Positions 25,500 through 33,508 of a stretch of DNA of 53,981 bases are shown here, piece by piece. The DNA comes from Bacillus massilioanorexius. Lineage in GTDB: Bacteria > Bacillota > Bacilli > Bacillales > DSM-1321. Where the stretch lies: contig NZ_CABKRX010000110.1 of the NCBI RefSeq assembly GCF_902374955.1, forward strand, positions 1-53,981. The letters run 5' to 3'. Within the stretch, counting starts at the first letter, position 1, and every line of letters starts with the position of its first letter. The notes under the pieces are model-generated. The model worked only from the letters and a program-made list of their open reading frames with translations, was not told where the DNA came from and did no database searches. Both the position numbers and the translations under genes were made by a program.

Positions 25500-25530
25500 A
25501 GGGCTATCGTTTTTGATAGTCCTTTTATTT
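25500..25530 (+). terminator. Terminator of the S-component transcript
   Basis: AGGGCTATC/GATAGTCCT (one G-T pair) with a six-base loop, followed by TTTATTTT. Confidence 0.8.
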
Positions 25531-25771
25531 TAATATTAATCACATTGCGGTAGAAGTGGGGTGTTTTGGAGAGGATTTAGCATGATAATCCTCCAAGATT
25601 TATATCGCATACTATCCTATTTTTGTTAATATAGAGATATAATCTCAAATGGGGATTTTAGGCAATAAGGGTTTTCAAATAGATAAAGTACATATTATGT
25701 CCCTTAAAGTTTTTCTACTCATCAGAAGAAGCAAGCGACTTTATACAAGTAAATGAAAGGAGGAGTTTGCA

Positions 25772-26206
25772 ATGAAACTAACATCTCAACAATTTAAAAA
25801 GATTGGATTTTATATCACATTATTTGCTATGATAGGTTTTATCTCTTATGTTTTGGTTTTTAAAGCCGCTTATGTCCCTTTTGGATATAATGTGATTTCT
25901 CATGATAAAACGACAGTAGAATTACAATCTACTAGTATATTTGGAAAGAAGAAGAGTGAAACAGTTACTTTTACAAAAGAAGATGAATGGATCGAAGAGA
26001 TTCTCATGGATGCGGTTAAACGACAGAAAGAACAATATTGGTTTCTGTTTACAGTTATCCCTTTCAGTCTTTGGATCTTAGTAAATTATATATGGAAAGG
26101 TAAAGGTATTTGGAAAGGAGTTATTAGAAGTAGCATCATCTTTTCTATTTTAGTATCTATCCTACCGCTTTGGCACACTATCTCTTTTATACGAGTATTA
26201 ATATGA
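25772..26206 (+). CDS. Hypothetical membrane protein (144 aa)
   Basis: Not recognised. One helix near the start (about 12-31) is followed by an extracytoplasmic or cytoplasmic region of about 55 residues (contains TVELQSTSIFGKKKSETVTF), then two helices (about 89-108 and 119-138). AAAGGAGGAG lies before the ATG at good spacing. It is monocistronic, with a hairpin (GCACTC/GAGTGC at 26217-26232) shortly after the stop. Composition is normal for the window. Confidence 0.7.
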   Translation: MKLTSQQFKKIGFYITLFAMIGFISYVLVFKAAYVPFGYNVISHDKTTVELQSTSIFGKKKSETVTFTKEDEWIEEILMDAVKRQKEQYWFLFTVIPFSLWILVNYIWKGKGIWKGVIRSSIIFSILVSILPLWHTISFIRVLI

Positions 26207-26364
26207 TGAAATAAAAAAGCACTCATTAGAGTGCGAATGTTATGTTGTAAAAATCCAGTACTCTTTCTACAAAATAAAGCTCTACCTATTTCGAACAGAG
26301 GAATTTTCCATGCTATCTCAAAAACAACAGCCACTTATGAACACAAATTTTTATATATGCTGAG

Positions 26365-26393
26365 TTGTTACTTATATTTATACACCTTATAAT
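26365..26393 (+). promoter_or_regulatory. SigA-type promoter of the NUDIX gene
   Basis: TTGTTA (26365-26370), 17 bases, TATAAT (26388-26393). The start codon follows 36 bases later. Confidence 0.55.
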
Positions 26394-26428
26394 TTAGTAG
26401 ATATAATATAAAGGTGTTGATTTCAATA

Positions 26429-26878
26429 ATGTTTAAATATACGATTTGTTTTGTGAAAAATAAAAATACTATATTAATGCTTAACAGAGAAAAGGCTCCA
26501 ATTATGGGTGTTTGGAATGGAGTAGGTGGAAAGATTGAAAAAGGTGAAACACCTGATGAAGGTGCAATACGTGAAGTATTTGAGGAAACTGGGTTAAGGG
26601 TAGATACCTATACTTCTAAAGGAACTCTTTGCTGGGAAACTTCTAATGGTGAACTTGATGGAATTTATGTTTATCTATATGAAGTAAACGATGGATTAAA
26701 ATTTGAAACACCCAAAAAAACACGAGAAGGTATTTTGGATTGGAAATCAATTGAATGGATCATAAATCCACGTAATCTTGGAATTGCGGAAAAGGTGTCT
26801 CGATACCTACCTATTTTTTTGAAGAAAGAAGGAAATTATTCATTAAAATACCAAGATGGTCAGATACATATTTTATAA
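26429..26878 (+). CDS. NUDIX hydrolase (MutT/8-oxo-dGTP diphosphatase type)
   Basis: A 149-residue NUDIX protein. The box GGKIEKGETPDEGAIREVFE followed by ETG (about 33-55) fits GX5EX7REUXEEXGU, giving the metal-binding Glu residues. VWNGVGGK just before it is typical of 8-oxo-dGTP diphosphatases that clean the nucleotide pool, though other NDP substrates are possible. I chose the ATG at 26429 because AAGGTG lies 12 bases before it; a GTG at 26414 is within that site. Monocistronic, ending in a good terminator. Confidence 0.85.
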   Translation: MFKYTICFVKNKNTILMLNREKAPIMGVWNGVGGKIEKGETPDEGAIREVFEETGLRVDTYTSKGTLCWETSNGELDGIYVYLYEVNDGLKFETPKKTREGILDWKSIEWIINPRNLGIAEKVSRYLPIFLKKEGNYSLKYQDGQIHIL

Positions 26879-26896
26879 AATGTTCAAGAGTTAGTA

Positions 26897-26930
26897 AGCA
26901 GAGTCGACATTTTTGACTCTGCTTTTTATT
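26897..26930 (+). terminator. Terminator of the NUDIX gene
   Basis: AAGCAGAGTC/GACTCTGCTT arms with an eight-base loop, followed by TTTATT. Confidence 0.85.
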
Positions 26931-27034
26931 GGACTAAAGAAGTGGTTTTGTGGAAGAAGAAGGAAATGAGGGATGAGCTGTTTAATATATTTCTGATAAT
27001 ATAAAATATTTTTTCTGAATAAGGAGAGATTCAT

Positions 27035-27196
27035 ATGGCACTAAAAGTAGGAGATATTATTACGTTTGAACGGACTTTTACAGTGAAAGATGTTGAATTA
27101 TTTACAGAAATCTCATGTGATGAAGGGATTCATCATATAACCCCAGATGAACAGGGAAGACTTGATAATATTAACTTGACAAGAGGGGAATTTTAG
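27035..27196 (+). pseudogene. Truncated MaoC/hotdog-type dehydratase-like gene
   Basis: A 53-codon gene with AAGGAGAG before the ATG. It starts MALKVGDIITFERTFTV and continues ELFTEIS and DEGIHHITPDEQGRL, which matches the N-terminal third of a Bacillus MaoC-like hotdog protein of about 130 residues. The frame then runs into unrelated sequence and stops. Expression of the stub is possible, but the fold is incomplete. The break may reflect a deletion or insertion before the repeat at 27481. Confidence 0.6.
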
Positions 27197-27480
27197 AAAA
27201 AACATATATTTATTAAGTTATATTTTGTTAATATTCGTGTTTTGTTTGTTGTAATCATATTTCTAACGTATTATTTTTCTCGGATATTGATGTGGTTTAT
27301 AAAAAATGTTCGTGTTTTAGGCTTCTTTGGAAAATTGAACCTATTTGGGTTGGGTAAAGAAATATTACTTACATGTAATGTGCATGTGAGAAAATTCAGA
27401 TACTCATCTTTTGAATATATTAATTATTATATTTAAATAATGAAAAAATTTTGGGGATTGTTTTCGTATATTTTTTTTCC
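27197..27480. other. AT-rich gap next to the truncated gene
   Basis: No gene is supported. A 64-codon frame at 27242-27436 has no ribosome site and reads as AT-rich noise. Confidence 0.45.
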
Positions 27481-27571
27481 GATGAATAAGTAGTGAATAT
27501 AGGCTGAGTTGAATTTCGCTCCAGGATGCTCGCTTTCCGGGGGCTAACCTGTCCCGCTGCTCCCGTAGGAT
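27481..27571 (-). repeat. Degenerate Bacillus dispersed repeat, copy 1
   Basis: Contains GAGTTGAATTTCGCTCCAGG and ATGCTCGCTTTCCGGGGG, then GTCCCGCTGCTCCCGTAGGA. This is a familiar GC-richer intergenic repeat of Bacillus genomes (GACTCCTGCGGGA...AGCGAGCATCCTGGAGCG in full copies). It is in the opposite orientation to copies 2 and 3. A 29-codon gene end (CNHYTKNEGLAWDSYE...TGA at 27660) follows directly, a scrap of an unidentified gene. Confidence 0.7.
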
Positions 27572-27794
27572 GTAATCATTATACAAAAAATGAAGGTCTT
27601 GCTTGGGATTCATACGAAACAGAATTCTTAAAGATAAGTCAGTTATATGAAAGTGGGTGATATGAGATCACTTTAAAACTAGATACCTACTATCGTATTC
27701 ATATCAGTTATGGAGAAGTTATAGCGGTGATAACGGGTTACTTTATACTTACCAAAAGAAAGTCAACCCGTTTTGAATAAGTGAGAATTTTTGC

Positions 27795-28283
27795 TTATGG
27801 TTGACAGCACAAATGGCCTTCACCATTTTCAATCTTCTCTTTCAAACTATTTAATACTTCTGACCACGCCATCACATGCCAATCAAACGCTTCTTTCCAA
27901 CTGTCATCTTTACCAAAACCAATATGATGAACTGTCACTTTGGTAATCCCATTTATTAATTCTTCAAATGTAACTTGAACTCTAGTTAAATTATTTTCAT
28001 TATTCATCAAACTTTTAAAAGGGTCTGGAGCCTTCCAGGTAAAATGAAGTTCATTGTTTGTATCTATTTTTGTTACTTTACAACCTTTAGTATTCATTTC
28101 TTCTCTATTACCAGGAATGAAATAGAGTTCATATGAACCTCCTTCTCTCGCTTCAATGACTGATTCAGGAGCAAACCATTCTGAAACACGCTCAGAGACA
28201 GTCCATGCTAACCAGACTAGACCTTTTGGAGCGTTAATCTCAACCTGTGATTTTATAAATTTTTCATTCATTGTGTTTATCAT
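27795..28283 (-). CDS. SRPBCC/AHSA1-type START-like protein
   Basis: A 162-residue protein of the SRPBCC superfamily (AHSA1 group), a helix-grip fold with a hydrophobic cavity. Typical features are the opening SQVEINAPKGLVWLAWT (strand 1 and helix 1), EWFAPESVIEAREGGSYELY (about 35-54), the ELHFTWKAPD strand, TRVQVTFEE, and the long C-terminal helix FDWHVMAWSEVLNSLKEKIE. Functions range from ligand binding to chaperone aid, and none can be assigned here. It ends HLCCQP, an unusual Cys pair. AAAGGAGG precedes the ATG. Confidence 0.82.
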   Translation of the reverse strand: MINTMNEKFIKSQVEINAPKGLVWLAWTVSERVSEWFAPESVIEAREGGSYELYFIPGNREEMNTKGCKVTKIDTNNELHFTWKAPDPFKSLMNNENNLTRVQVTFEELINGITKVTVHHIGFGKDDSWKEAFDWHVMAWSEVLNSLKEKIENGEGHLCCQP

Positions 28284-28554
28284 TTTTTAAACCTCCTTTT
28301 AAATATTCAATTAGTTAGAGTGTAGCATATAAATGATGAAAATGTTATTTTTTTTCATAATATATAAGAGGTTTCTGATGCTAGACGCTAAAAATCAATT
28401 TGAGATGGGGTTATAATTGGTTTATAAAAGATTTATGAAATCAGATAGATGGGTTAGTTGAAGTTTTGATAGATAAAGAAAAACATATACGTGAAAATGT
28501 AATATCAACAGATAAATATTTAAAAATGGAGTGTAGCCACATAGGGGGAGTATT

Positions 28555-28749
28555 ATGAACGAAAATAATCAAGAAAGAAAACGAATTAAGAAATATAAAA
28601 AGAATCCAGTAGCGAATTTATCGGACTCTGTTAATCAATCAATGATTGGGAATTTGGGAGCATCTGCAAAAGGTGGTTGTTTTACAAAAATAATTGCTTT
28701 AGTAATCATTATTAGCATTTTTCTAATACTGTCTTATTGTTCTAATTGA
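28555..28749 (+). CDS. Small basic membrane protein, DUF6366-like
   Basis: 64 residues with a charged, basic N-terminus (RKRIKKYKKNPVANLSDSVN), a Gly-rich turn (NLGASAKGGC) and a C-terminal membrane helix (about 44-61). The NP-x-N-L-x-D-x-x-N pattern before a Gly-rich segment and helix resembles DUF6366 proteins, whose function is unknown. AGGGGGAG precedes the ATG. It lies 490 bases upstream of the TIR gene on the same strand, with a separate promoter in between, so co-function is not implied. Confidence 0.6.
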   Translation: MNENNQERKRIKKYKKNPVANLSDSVNQSMIGNLGASAKGGCFTKIIALVIIISIFLILSYCSN

Positions 28750-29115
28750 AAATAATCTTTCTTTTTTATTGGTACATATTTAAAAAACGGTTCACTAAAT
28801 GGAAGGAGCTCTCTCTTGAGATGAAAAATGTCACTATCAACGAATAGTGTTTTTGTTAGGGTACTAAATGAGCATCTTAGCTTGGGTAGATTTTGATAAG
28901 GGAGGTAGGAGTATTTCAAAATGATTGTATTATGCAAAACAGAATTTTTGGATACAATAAAATAAAGAAGAGAAAAATTCTTTATTTTAACAAGCTCCAT
29001 GTAAATTTATTTACATAATCAAGCATTATTTTACCTCTTTTTTCTTAAAATTAAGCCAACACAAAATTTGATGATTTACTACATTTAGATAAATTACGTT
29101 AACAAAACATTTATG
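28750..29115. other. Gap upstream of the TIR gene
   Basis: No gene is supported. A minus-strand frame at 28734-29000 lacks a ribosome site. The TIR gene's promoter lies at the right edge. Confidence 0.4.
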
Positions 29116-29145
29116 CTGACAGACCTTATGAATAAGATGTATAAT
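29116..29145 (+). promoter_or_regulatory. Promoter of the TIR gene
   Basis: CTGACA (29116-29121), 18 bases, TATAAT (29140-29145). This predicts a leader of about 85 bases before the ATG at 29237. Confidence 0.6.
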
Positions 29146-29236
29146 ATAAATACCAAATATTGTATATTTTCTGAGTTGGATTTTATATGACCTAACTTTA
29201 TGATCTCTTTTTTAATACGTAAATTTAGGAGGAAGT

Positions 29237-30259
29237 ATGAAAAAAAATAATCCAAGAGTTTTTATAGGATCTTCTAGAGAAGCTTTGAAATATGTGTATG
29301 CCGTTCAAAAAGCTCTTAACTATGTTGCAGAAGTTACTCCATGGTCAGCCGGTGTATTTCAACCTCTTAGATATCCTATGGAAGATCTTGAAGCTCAGTT
29401 AGATAGAAGTGATTTTGCTGTGTTTATATGTTCTCCTGATGATTTTGTTAATATACGAGGTAAAAACTATGTTATGACTCGTGATAATACCTTGTTTGAA
29501 ATGGGCCTATTCTGGGGAAAACTTAAGAGAGGAAGAGTGTTTTTTCTAATACCTCATAGTAGTGTTACTGATGATATTAGCGATCCAAATTCTACAAATT
29601 ATCATTTACTCTCTGATTTTACAGGACTAAACCCTTTGACATATGATTTCGAGCGAGAAAATACGGATGCTGCAGTAAGTATTGCTTGTAGTGAAATAAG
29701 CAAAGTAATAACTGAATATGGTGCATTCGAAGATCCTAAGAAACTTTTAGAACTAGTAAGAATAAGACAAGCGGAAAGAGATGCAATCGCTATGTTTATT
29801 CTAAAGATAACAAAAGAACTTATTAGTTCAAATAATTCTAATCTATACCATGTATTAACGGATGCTCTACGTAGTGTGTATGCTATTTATCCAGATTTCA
29901 GTATTAATGGAGTCGGGGCGTGGAAAAAAACAAATTCTGAAGGATTGAAACATGTTTCTGGTAAAAAAGGGCAGGTGGATTTTTATCCCTTTAATATAAA
30001 CCAGGGTAAAGATGACAATCATAAAGATCGAATACTTGTTATTGATTGTTTTAATAAAAGTGAAGAATTGATTCTTAAAACAGAAGATCATTTTGTGAAA
30101 ACATATCTAATATGTTATCCTATACAAAATGATTTAGTCTTAACAGTTACAATTAATGGTTCAAGAGAGTTAAGCGAGGAAGAGATAAAGTTGTTGATTC
30201 CCATGAATAGTGAACTTATGAAGACTGTAAATGATCTATTAGGAGGTGCGTCTCAGTGA
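29237..30259 (+). CDS. TIR-like (PCTIR/CAP12-type) protein with C-terminal GAF-like domain
   Basis: 340 residues. The first about 150 form a TIR-like nucleotide-binding domain of the CAP12/PCTIR group: RVFIGSSREA (7-16), SDFAVFICSPDD (58-69) and TRDNTLFEMGLFWGKLKRGR (81-100). Glu88 in the LFEMG motif matches the catalytic Glu of TIR NADases such as TIR-STING. Residues about 178-336 look like a degenerate GAF domain: long first helix, central strands with ILVIDCF, and end pattern SEEEIKLLIPMNSEL. So it is probably an NAD-cleaving enzyme with a sensor or oligomerisation domain. AGGAGG precedes the ATG. Its stop overlaps the next small gene as GTGA. Activity and trigger are inferred. Confidence 0.82.
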   Translation: MKKNNPRVFIGSSREALKYVYAVQKALNYVAEVTPWSAGVFQPLRYPMEDLEAQLDRSDFAVFICSPDDFVNIRGKNYVMTRDNTLFEMGLFWGKLKRGRVFFLIPHSSVTDDISDPNSTNYHLLSDFTGLNPLTYDFERENTDAAVSIACSEISKVITEYGAFEDPKKLLELVRIRQAERDAIAMFILKITKELISSNNSNLYHVLTDALRSVYAIYPDFSINGVGAWKKTNSEGLKHVSGKKGQVDFYPFNINQGKDDNHKDRILVIDCFNKSEELILKTEDHFVKTYLICYPIQNDLVLTVTINGSRELSEEEIKLLIPMNSELMKTVNDLLGGASQ

Positions 30260-30450
30260 CCAGAATTATAAATGTAGAAACAATAAGAAAACTAGTAACA
30301 GACGCAGAAATGAAAAAACTTAATGAATCTATTGTTTTACCTGAGAAGAATACATTAGCTAGAGCTTTAGTAAATGGAAAAGAAGCAAAAGGAACTGTCG
30401 TATTTAGAAAAAAAGCTAATTATGGGATTCCTTTTGAAAATAAAGCGTAA
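30256..30450 (+). CDS. Small protein coupled to the TIR gene (64 aa)
   Basis: Not recognised. 64 residues, no signal peptide and no membrane helix. The N-terminal half is predicted helical (NVETIRKLVTDAEMKKLNES). The second half is Lys/Ala-rich with a beta-like GTVVFRKKANYGIPF. The GTG start overlaps the TIR stop by four bases (GTGA), so translation is coupled. A terminator follows 24 bases after its stop, so it ends this transcript. Position suggests a partner, inhibitor or regulator of the TIR/GAF protein. Confidence 0.65.
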   Translation: MTRIINVETIRKLVTDAEMKKLNESIVLPEKNTLARALVNGKEAKGTVVFRKKANYGIPFENKA

Positions 30451-30473
30451 CATAAGTAATCATGAATGTTAAT

Positions 30474-30506
30474 AAACCTTGATTTCGGTAGAGTTCAAGG
30501 TTTTTT
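30474..30506 (+). terminator. Terminator between the TIR unit and the macro-domain gene
   Basis: AAACCTTGA/TCAAGGTTT stem with a 12-base loop, followed by TTT. It partly separates transcription of the two halves of the putative defence module. Confidence 0.75.
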
Positions 30507-30617
30507 CTATTTGCATATTAAACCAAGATACCTAAAACAATGTCTTTCTATAGATAATTTGCGAATCTTTACAAATGAATACTAATACAGAATGATAAGG
30601 TGGAATGGTATAAAATT

Positions 30618-31484
30618 ATGAATAATAGAAGGGTTAAAAAAGTAAAAGAACTAATTTTCGAAAAAAGTTTTTGGCAAAATGCTTGGACAGCGCCAAGTTT
30701 ACTATTCGCTGCGACAACTGCTTTTCTTTCTTTTTTTGATATTTCATTTAAGACATCAATCTTTTGGATTTTAGTTAGTATTTCTTTTGTTTATATGGTT
30801 ATATATACTTTTAGATCGACTAGCTTGGATTCTATTTCTTTAAATTTGGATGGTTCTACCTTTGAAATATCAGTTGGTGATATTTTTAATCAAGATCCGA
30901 ATGATTATAAGGTTATAGCATTTAATGAGTTCTTTGATACTCTAGTGGACGATGATTTAATTTCTGAAAATTCTTTAAACGGACAATACATAATGAAAAA
31001 ATATCCGAGAGAAGAGGATATTCAAAAATTCAATAATAAAGTATTGAAAGATCGTAGATTGCAAAAAAATATTAAGGAATATGAGGTTCAAAGAGAGCTT
31101 GGAGGCAATACGACAAGGTATGAACTAGGAAGTATTTTTAAAGATGACGATTATTTCCTTGTTGCATTTTCAAAATTTAATGAAAAGAATGAAGCAAATT
31201 TAAGATTAACAGAATATGCTACTTGTCTATTGAAATTTTGGACTGAAGTAAATGCATTATATAACCGAAGAACGGTGGTACTTCCATTATTAGGGGCAGG
31301 TATTACAAGACATAGAGATTTTTCTGCAACTAATCAAGAATTACTTGAGGTACTTATTTGGACTTTTAAAATTAGTAAAGTGAAATTTAAAGAACCTTCA
31401 AAAATAAAGATTGTTATTCAAGAAAATCAAAAAAAGGAGCTTAATTTTTATAAATTAAAAGAATTAGAGAAAAAAGGTGTATAG
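30618..31484 (+). CDS. Two-TM macro-domain protein (Thoeris ThsA-like, DUF6430 type)
   Basis: 288 residues from the ATG at 30618 (AAGGTGG upstream); a GTG at 30600 adds six residues and overlaps that site. Counting from the longer form, two helices span about 31-49 and 53-71. A macro-like domain follows: VGDIF (92-96), VIAFNEFFDT (105-114), SLNGQY (125-130), TRYELGSI (172-179) and VLPLLGAGITRHRDFS (227-242), which resembles the ADP-ribose-binding loops. This TM-macro plan is that of type II Thoeris ThsA, an effector that binds a TIR-made ADP-ribose signal and damages the membrane. Its partner would be the TIR/GAF protein 360 bases upstream. Effector role is inferred. Confidence 0.82.
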   Translation: MNNRRVKKVKELIFEKSFWQNAWTAPSLLFAATTAFLSFFDISFKTSIFWILVSISFVYMVIYTFRSTSLDSISLNLDGSTFEISVGDIFNQDPNDYKVIAFNEFFDTLVDDDLISENSLNGQYIMKKYPREEDIQKFNNKVLKDRRLQKNIKEYEVQRELGGNTTRYELGSIFKDDDYFLVAFSKFNEKNEANLRLTEYATCLLKFWTEVNALYNRRTVVLPLLGAGITRHRDFSATNQELLEVLIWTFKISKVKFKEPSKIKIVIQENQKKELNFYKLKELEKKGV

Positions 31485-31540
31485 AAATGGGGCTATGTTG
31501 CTAGCGAGATAGGCTAAAGAAAATTCAATTATATCGATAT

Positions 31541-31573
31541 AAAACACTCTATGATTAATAGGGTGTTTTTTTG
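31541..31573 (+). terminator. Terminator of the macro-domain gene
   Basis: AAAACACTCTA/TAGGGTGTTTT (one G-T pair), seven-base loop, followed by TTT. Confidence 0.8.
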
Positions 31574-31743
31574 ATCATTTTTACTAATAATGATAGCTTA
31601 GTTTGTGGTTTTTCATTGACAAGAATATATTTCAAATAATAGTGCCACTATTATTTATGATAGGTCGTTGTTCTATAAAAGACATTAAACCAAATGGATG
31701 TAGAGTATTTTACGGATAATAAAAATAAGGGAGTTCAATAAAT

Positions 31744-31845
31744 GATGAATATAGAGGCTGGTTGAGCGTAAGGTGCAAGACTCCTCTGAAAAGCGAACAT
31801 CCTGTAGCCGAATTCAACTCTACCTATACACATTACTTATTCATA
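31744..31845 (+). repeat. Degenerate Bacillus dispersed repeat, copy 2
   Basis: Reverse complement of copy 1 across GAATAAGTA...GAGTTGAATT...CAGGATG(T/C)TCGCTTT. In plus orientation it reads GACTCCTCTGAAAAGCGAAC and ATCCTGTAGCCGAATTCAAC. With copy 1 it flanks the 27.6-31.7 kb block as an inverted pair. The rest of 31574-31978 has no supported gene. Confidence 0.7.
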
Positions 31846-31978
31846 GGTAACAAAGTAGGAGAAAACAGCTTTTTTGAAAACATATCTTGAAGATTTCAGG
31901 TTTGATTATTGATCGATCCTTTCAAATAGATAAGAAACGCTTAGCAATTTTGATAAATCTAAAAAAACTAATTTCAAT

Positions 31979-31992
31979 TGAAAACGTTGACA
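31979..31992 (+). promoter_or_regulatory. Catabolite-response element (cre) of the trehalose operon
   Basis: TGAAAACGTTGACA matches the CcpA consensus TGWAARCGYTWNCW at all but one position and covers the -35 box. CcpA bound here would block transcription when preferred sugars are present. Confidence 0.75.
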
Positions 31993-32016
31993 AAAACCTG
32001 TACGTATAGGTAAAAT
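31987..32016 (+). promoter_or_regulatory. Trehalose operon promoter
   Basis: TTGACA (31987-31992), 18-base spacer, TAAAAT (32011-32016). The cre overlaps its -35 and a TreR-type palindrome fills the spacer. Confidence 0.75.
31996..32011. promoter_or_regulatory. TreR operator-like palindrome, site 1
   Basis: ACCTGTACGTATAGGT, an inverted repeat lying between -35 and -10. It repeats almost exactly 30 bases downstream. Binding by the TreR encoded at 35239 is inferred. Confidence 0.65.
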
Positions 32017-32025
32017 GTCGGTGTA

Positions 32026-32041
32026 ACCTATACGTATAGCT
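32026..32041. promoter_or_regulatory. TreR operator-like palindrome, site 2
   Basis: ACCTATACGTATAGCT, just downstream of the expected transcription start. The two sites are on the same helix face (30 bases), fitting cooperative repression. Confidence 0.65.
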
Positions 32042-32063
32042 ATAAAACAAGGAGGTATTTTCA

Positions 32064-33491
32064 GTGGGGAAATATGCAAGTGAAGCAAAAGACTTACTTG
32101 AATATATTGGTGGAAAAGAAAATGTCGGTGCTGTTACACATTGTGCAACACGTATGCGATTTGTTTTGCAAGATCCATCATTAGCTAATAAAGAAAAAAT
32201 TGAAAGTTTAAAGATTGTAAAAGGAGTATTTTCTCAAGCTGGGCAATTTCAAGTCATTATTGGTAATGATGTTTCTGTTTTTTATAACGATTTTGTAGAA
32301 TTGTCAGGTGCTAATTCGGTTAGTAAAGAAGATGCGAAGCAAGCGGCCAAGAATAATATGAACTTTATTCAAAGATTGATGGCTAATTTAGCTGAAATCT
32401 TTGCACCAATTATTCCGGCGTTAATTGTTGGTGGATTAGTATTAGGTTTCAGAAATATTATTGGCGATGTAAAAATGTTCGAAGATGGAACGAAAACACT
32501 AGTTGAAATCTCACAATTTTGGGCTGGCCTGCATAGTTTTCTCTGGATCATTGGGGAAGCGATATTCCATTTCCTACCTGTAGGGGTTGTGTGGGCTGTT
32601 ACTAAAAAAATGGGAACGTCTCAAATACTAGGTATAGTTTTAGGTATTACGTTGGTATCTCCTCAGTTATTGAATGCGTATGCAGTTGCTGGTGGTGGAG
32701 AAATACCAGTATGGGATTTTGGCTTTGTTCAAATTGATATGATTGGATATCAAGGACAAGTAATCCCAGCTATTTTAGCAGGGTTTGTTTTAGTGTATTT
32801 GGAAAGAGGACTTAGAAAAATCTGTCCATCATCTATTTCAATGATTATCGTTCCATTCTTTGCATTGATTCCTTCCGTGTTACTTGCTCATACAGTGTTA
32901 GGGCCAATTGGTTGGACTATTGGTGAGTGGATTTCTTCTGTTGTATATGCAGGTTTAACATCTACATTTGGTTGGTTATTTGCAGCTTTATTTGGTTTTG
33001 CATATGCACCGTTAGTCATCACTGGATTACATCATATGACAAATGCGATTGATCTTCAATTAATTGCTGAAATGGGTGGAACTTCACTTTGGCCGATGAT
33101 TGCACTATCTAATATTGCTCAAGGTTCGGCTGTTCTTGCGATGGTGTTTTTACAACGTAAAGATAATGATGCGAAGCAAGTCAATGTACCTGCATGTATT
33201 TCAGCATATTTAGGTGTAACAGAACCAGCTTTATTTGGTGTCAACATGAAATATATGTTCCCATTCATTGCAGGAATGATTGGTTCAAGTGCAGCTGCGA
33301 TTATTTCTGTTAGCAGCGGTGCAATGGCTAACTCAATTGGTGTTGGTGGAATTCCAGGTATTCTATCGATGCAGACAAGTAGTATGGGAAGTTTTGCGAT
33401 TTCTATGGTTGTAGCAATCGTTATTCCGTTTGTACTAACGATGATTTTAGGAAGACGTAAATTACCAACATATCAACCAGTACAAAACTAA
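32064..33491 (+). CDS. treP: Trehalose-specific PTS transporter EIIBC
   Basis: 475 residues. It imports trehalose and phosphorylates it to trehalose-6-phosphate. The N-terminal EIIB domain (1-80) has the phosphocysteine in VTHCATRMRF (about 24-33). A ten-helix EIIC domain follows (about 105-465) with the conserved GVTEPALFGVN loop (about 384-394). The start is GTG after GGAGG. EIIA is absent, so a general glucose-type EIIA must supply phosphate. First gene of treP-treA-treR; length matches B. subtilis TreP (470). Confidence 0.95.
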   Translation: MGKYASEAKDLLEYIGGKENVGAVTHCATRMRFVLQDPSLANKEKIESLKIVKGVFSQAGQFQVIIGNDVSVFYNDFVELSGANSVSKEDAKQAAKNNMNFIQRLMANLAEIFAPIIPALIVGGLVLGFRNIIGDVKMFEDGTKTLVEISQFWAGLHSFLWIIGEAIFHFLPVGVVWAVTKKMGTSQILGIVLGITLVSPQLLNAYAVAGGGEIPVWDFGFVQIDMIGYQGQVIPAILAGFVLVYLERGLRKICPSSISMIIVPFFALIPSVLLAHTVLGPIGWTIGEWISSVVYAGLTSTFGWLFAALFGFAYAPLVITGLHHMTNAIDLQLIAEMGGTSLWPMIALSNIAQGSAVLAMVFLQRKDNDAKQVNVPACISAYLGVTEPALFGVNMKYMFPFIAGMIGSSAAAIISVSSGAMANSIGVGGIPGILSMQTSSMGSFAISMVVAIVIPFVLTMILGRRKLPTYQPVQN

Positions 33492-33508
33492 CTAGGAATG
33501 AAAGTGAA

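Noticed and set aside
27242..27436. 64-codon plus-strand frame
   Set aside because: AT-rich, no ribosome site, ends at the edge of a repeat; hydrophobicity comes from base composition.
28734..29000. 88-codon minus-strand frame upstream of the TIR gene
   Set aside because: No start signal and no conserved motif; overlaps the end of the small membrane gene.
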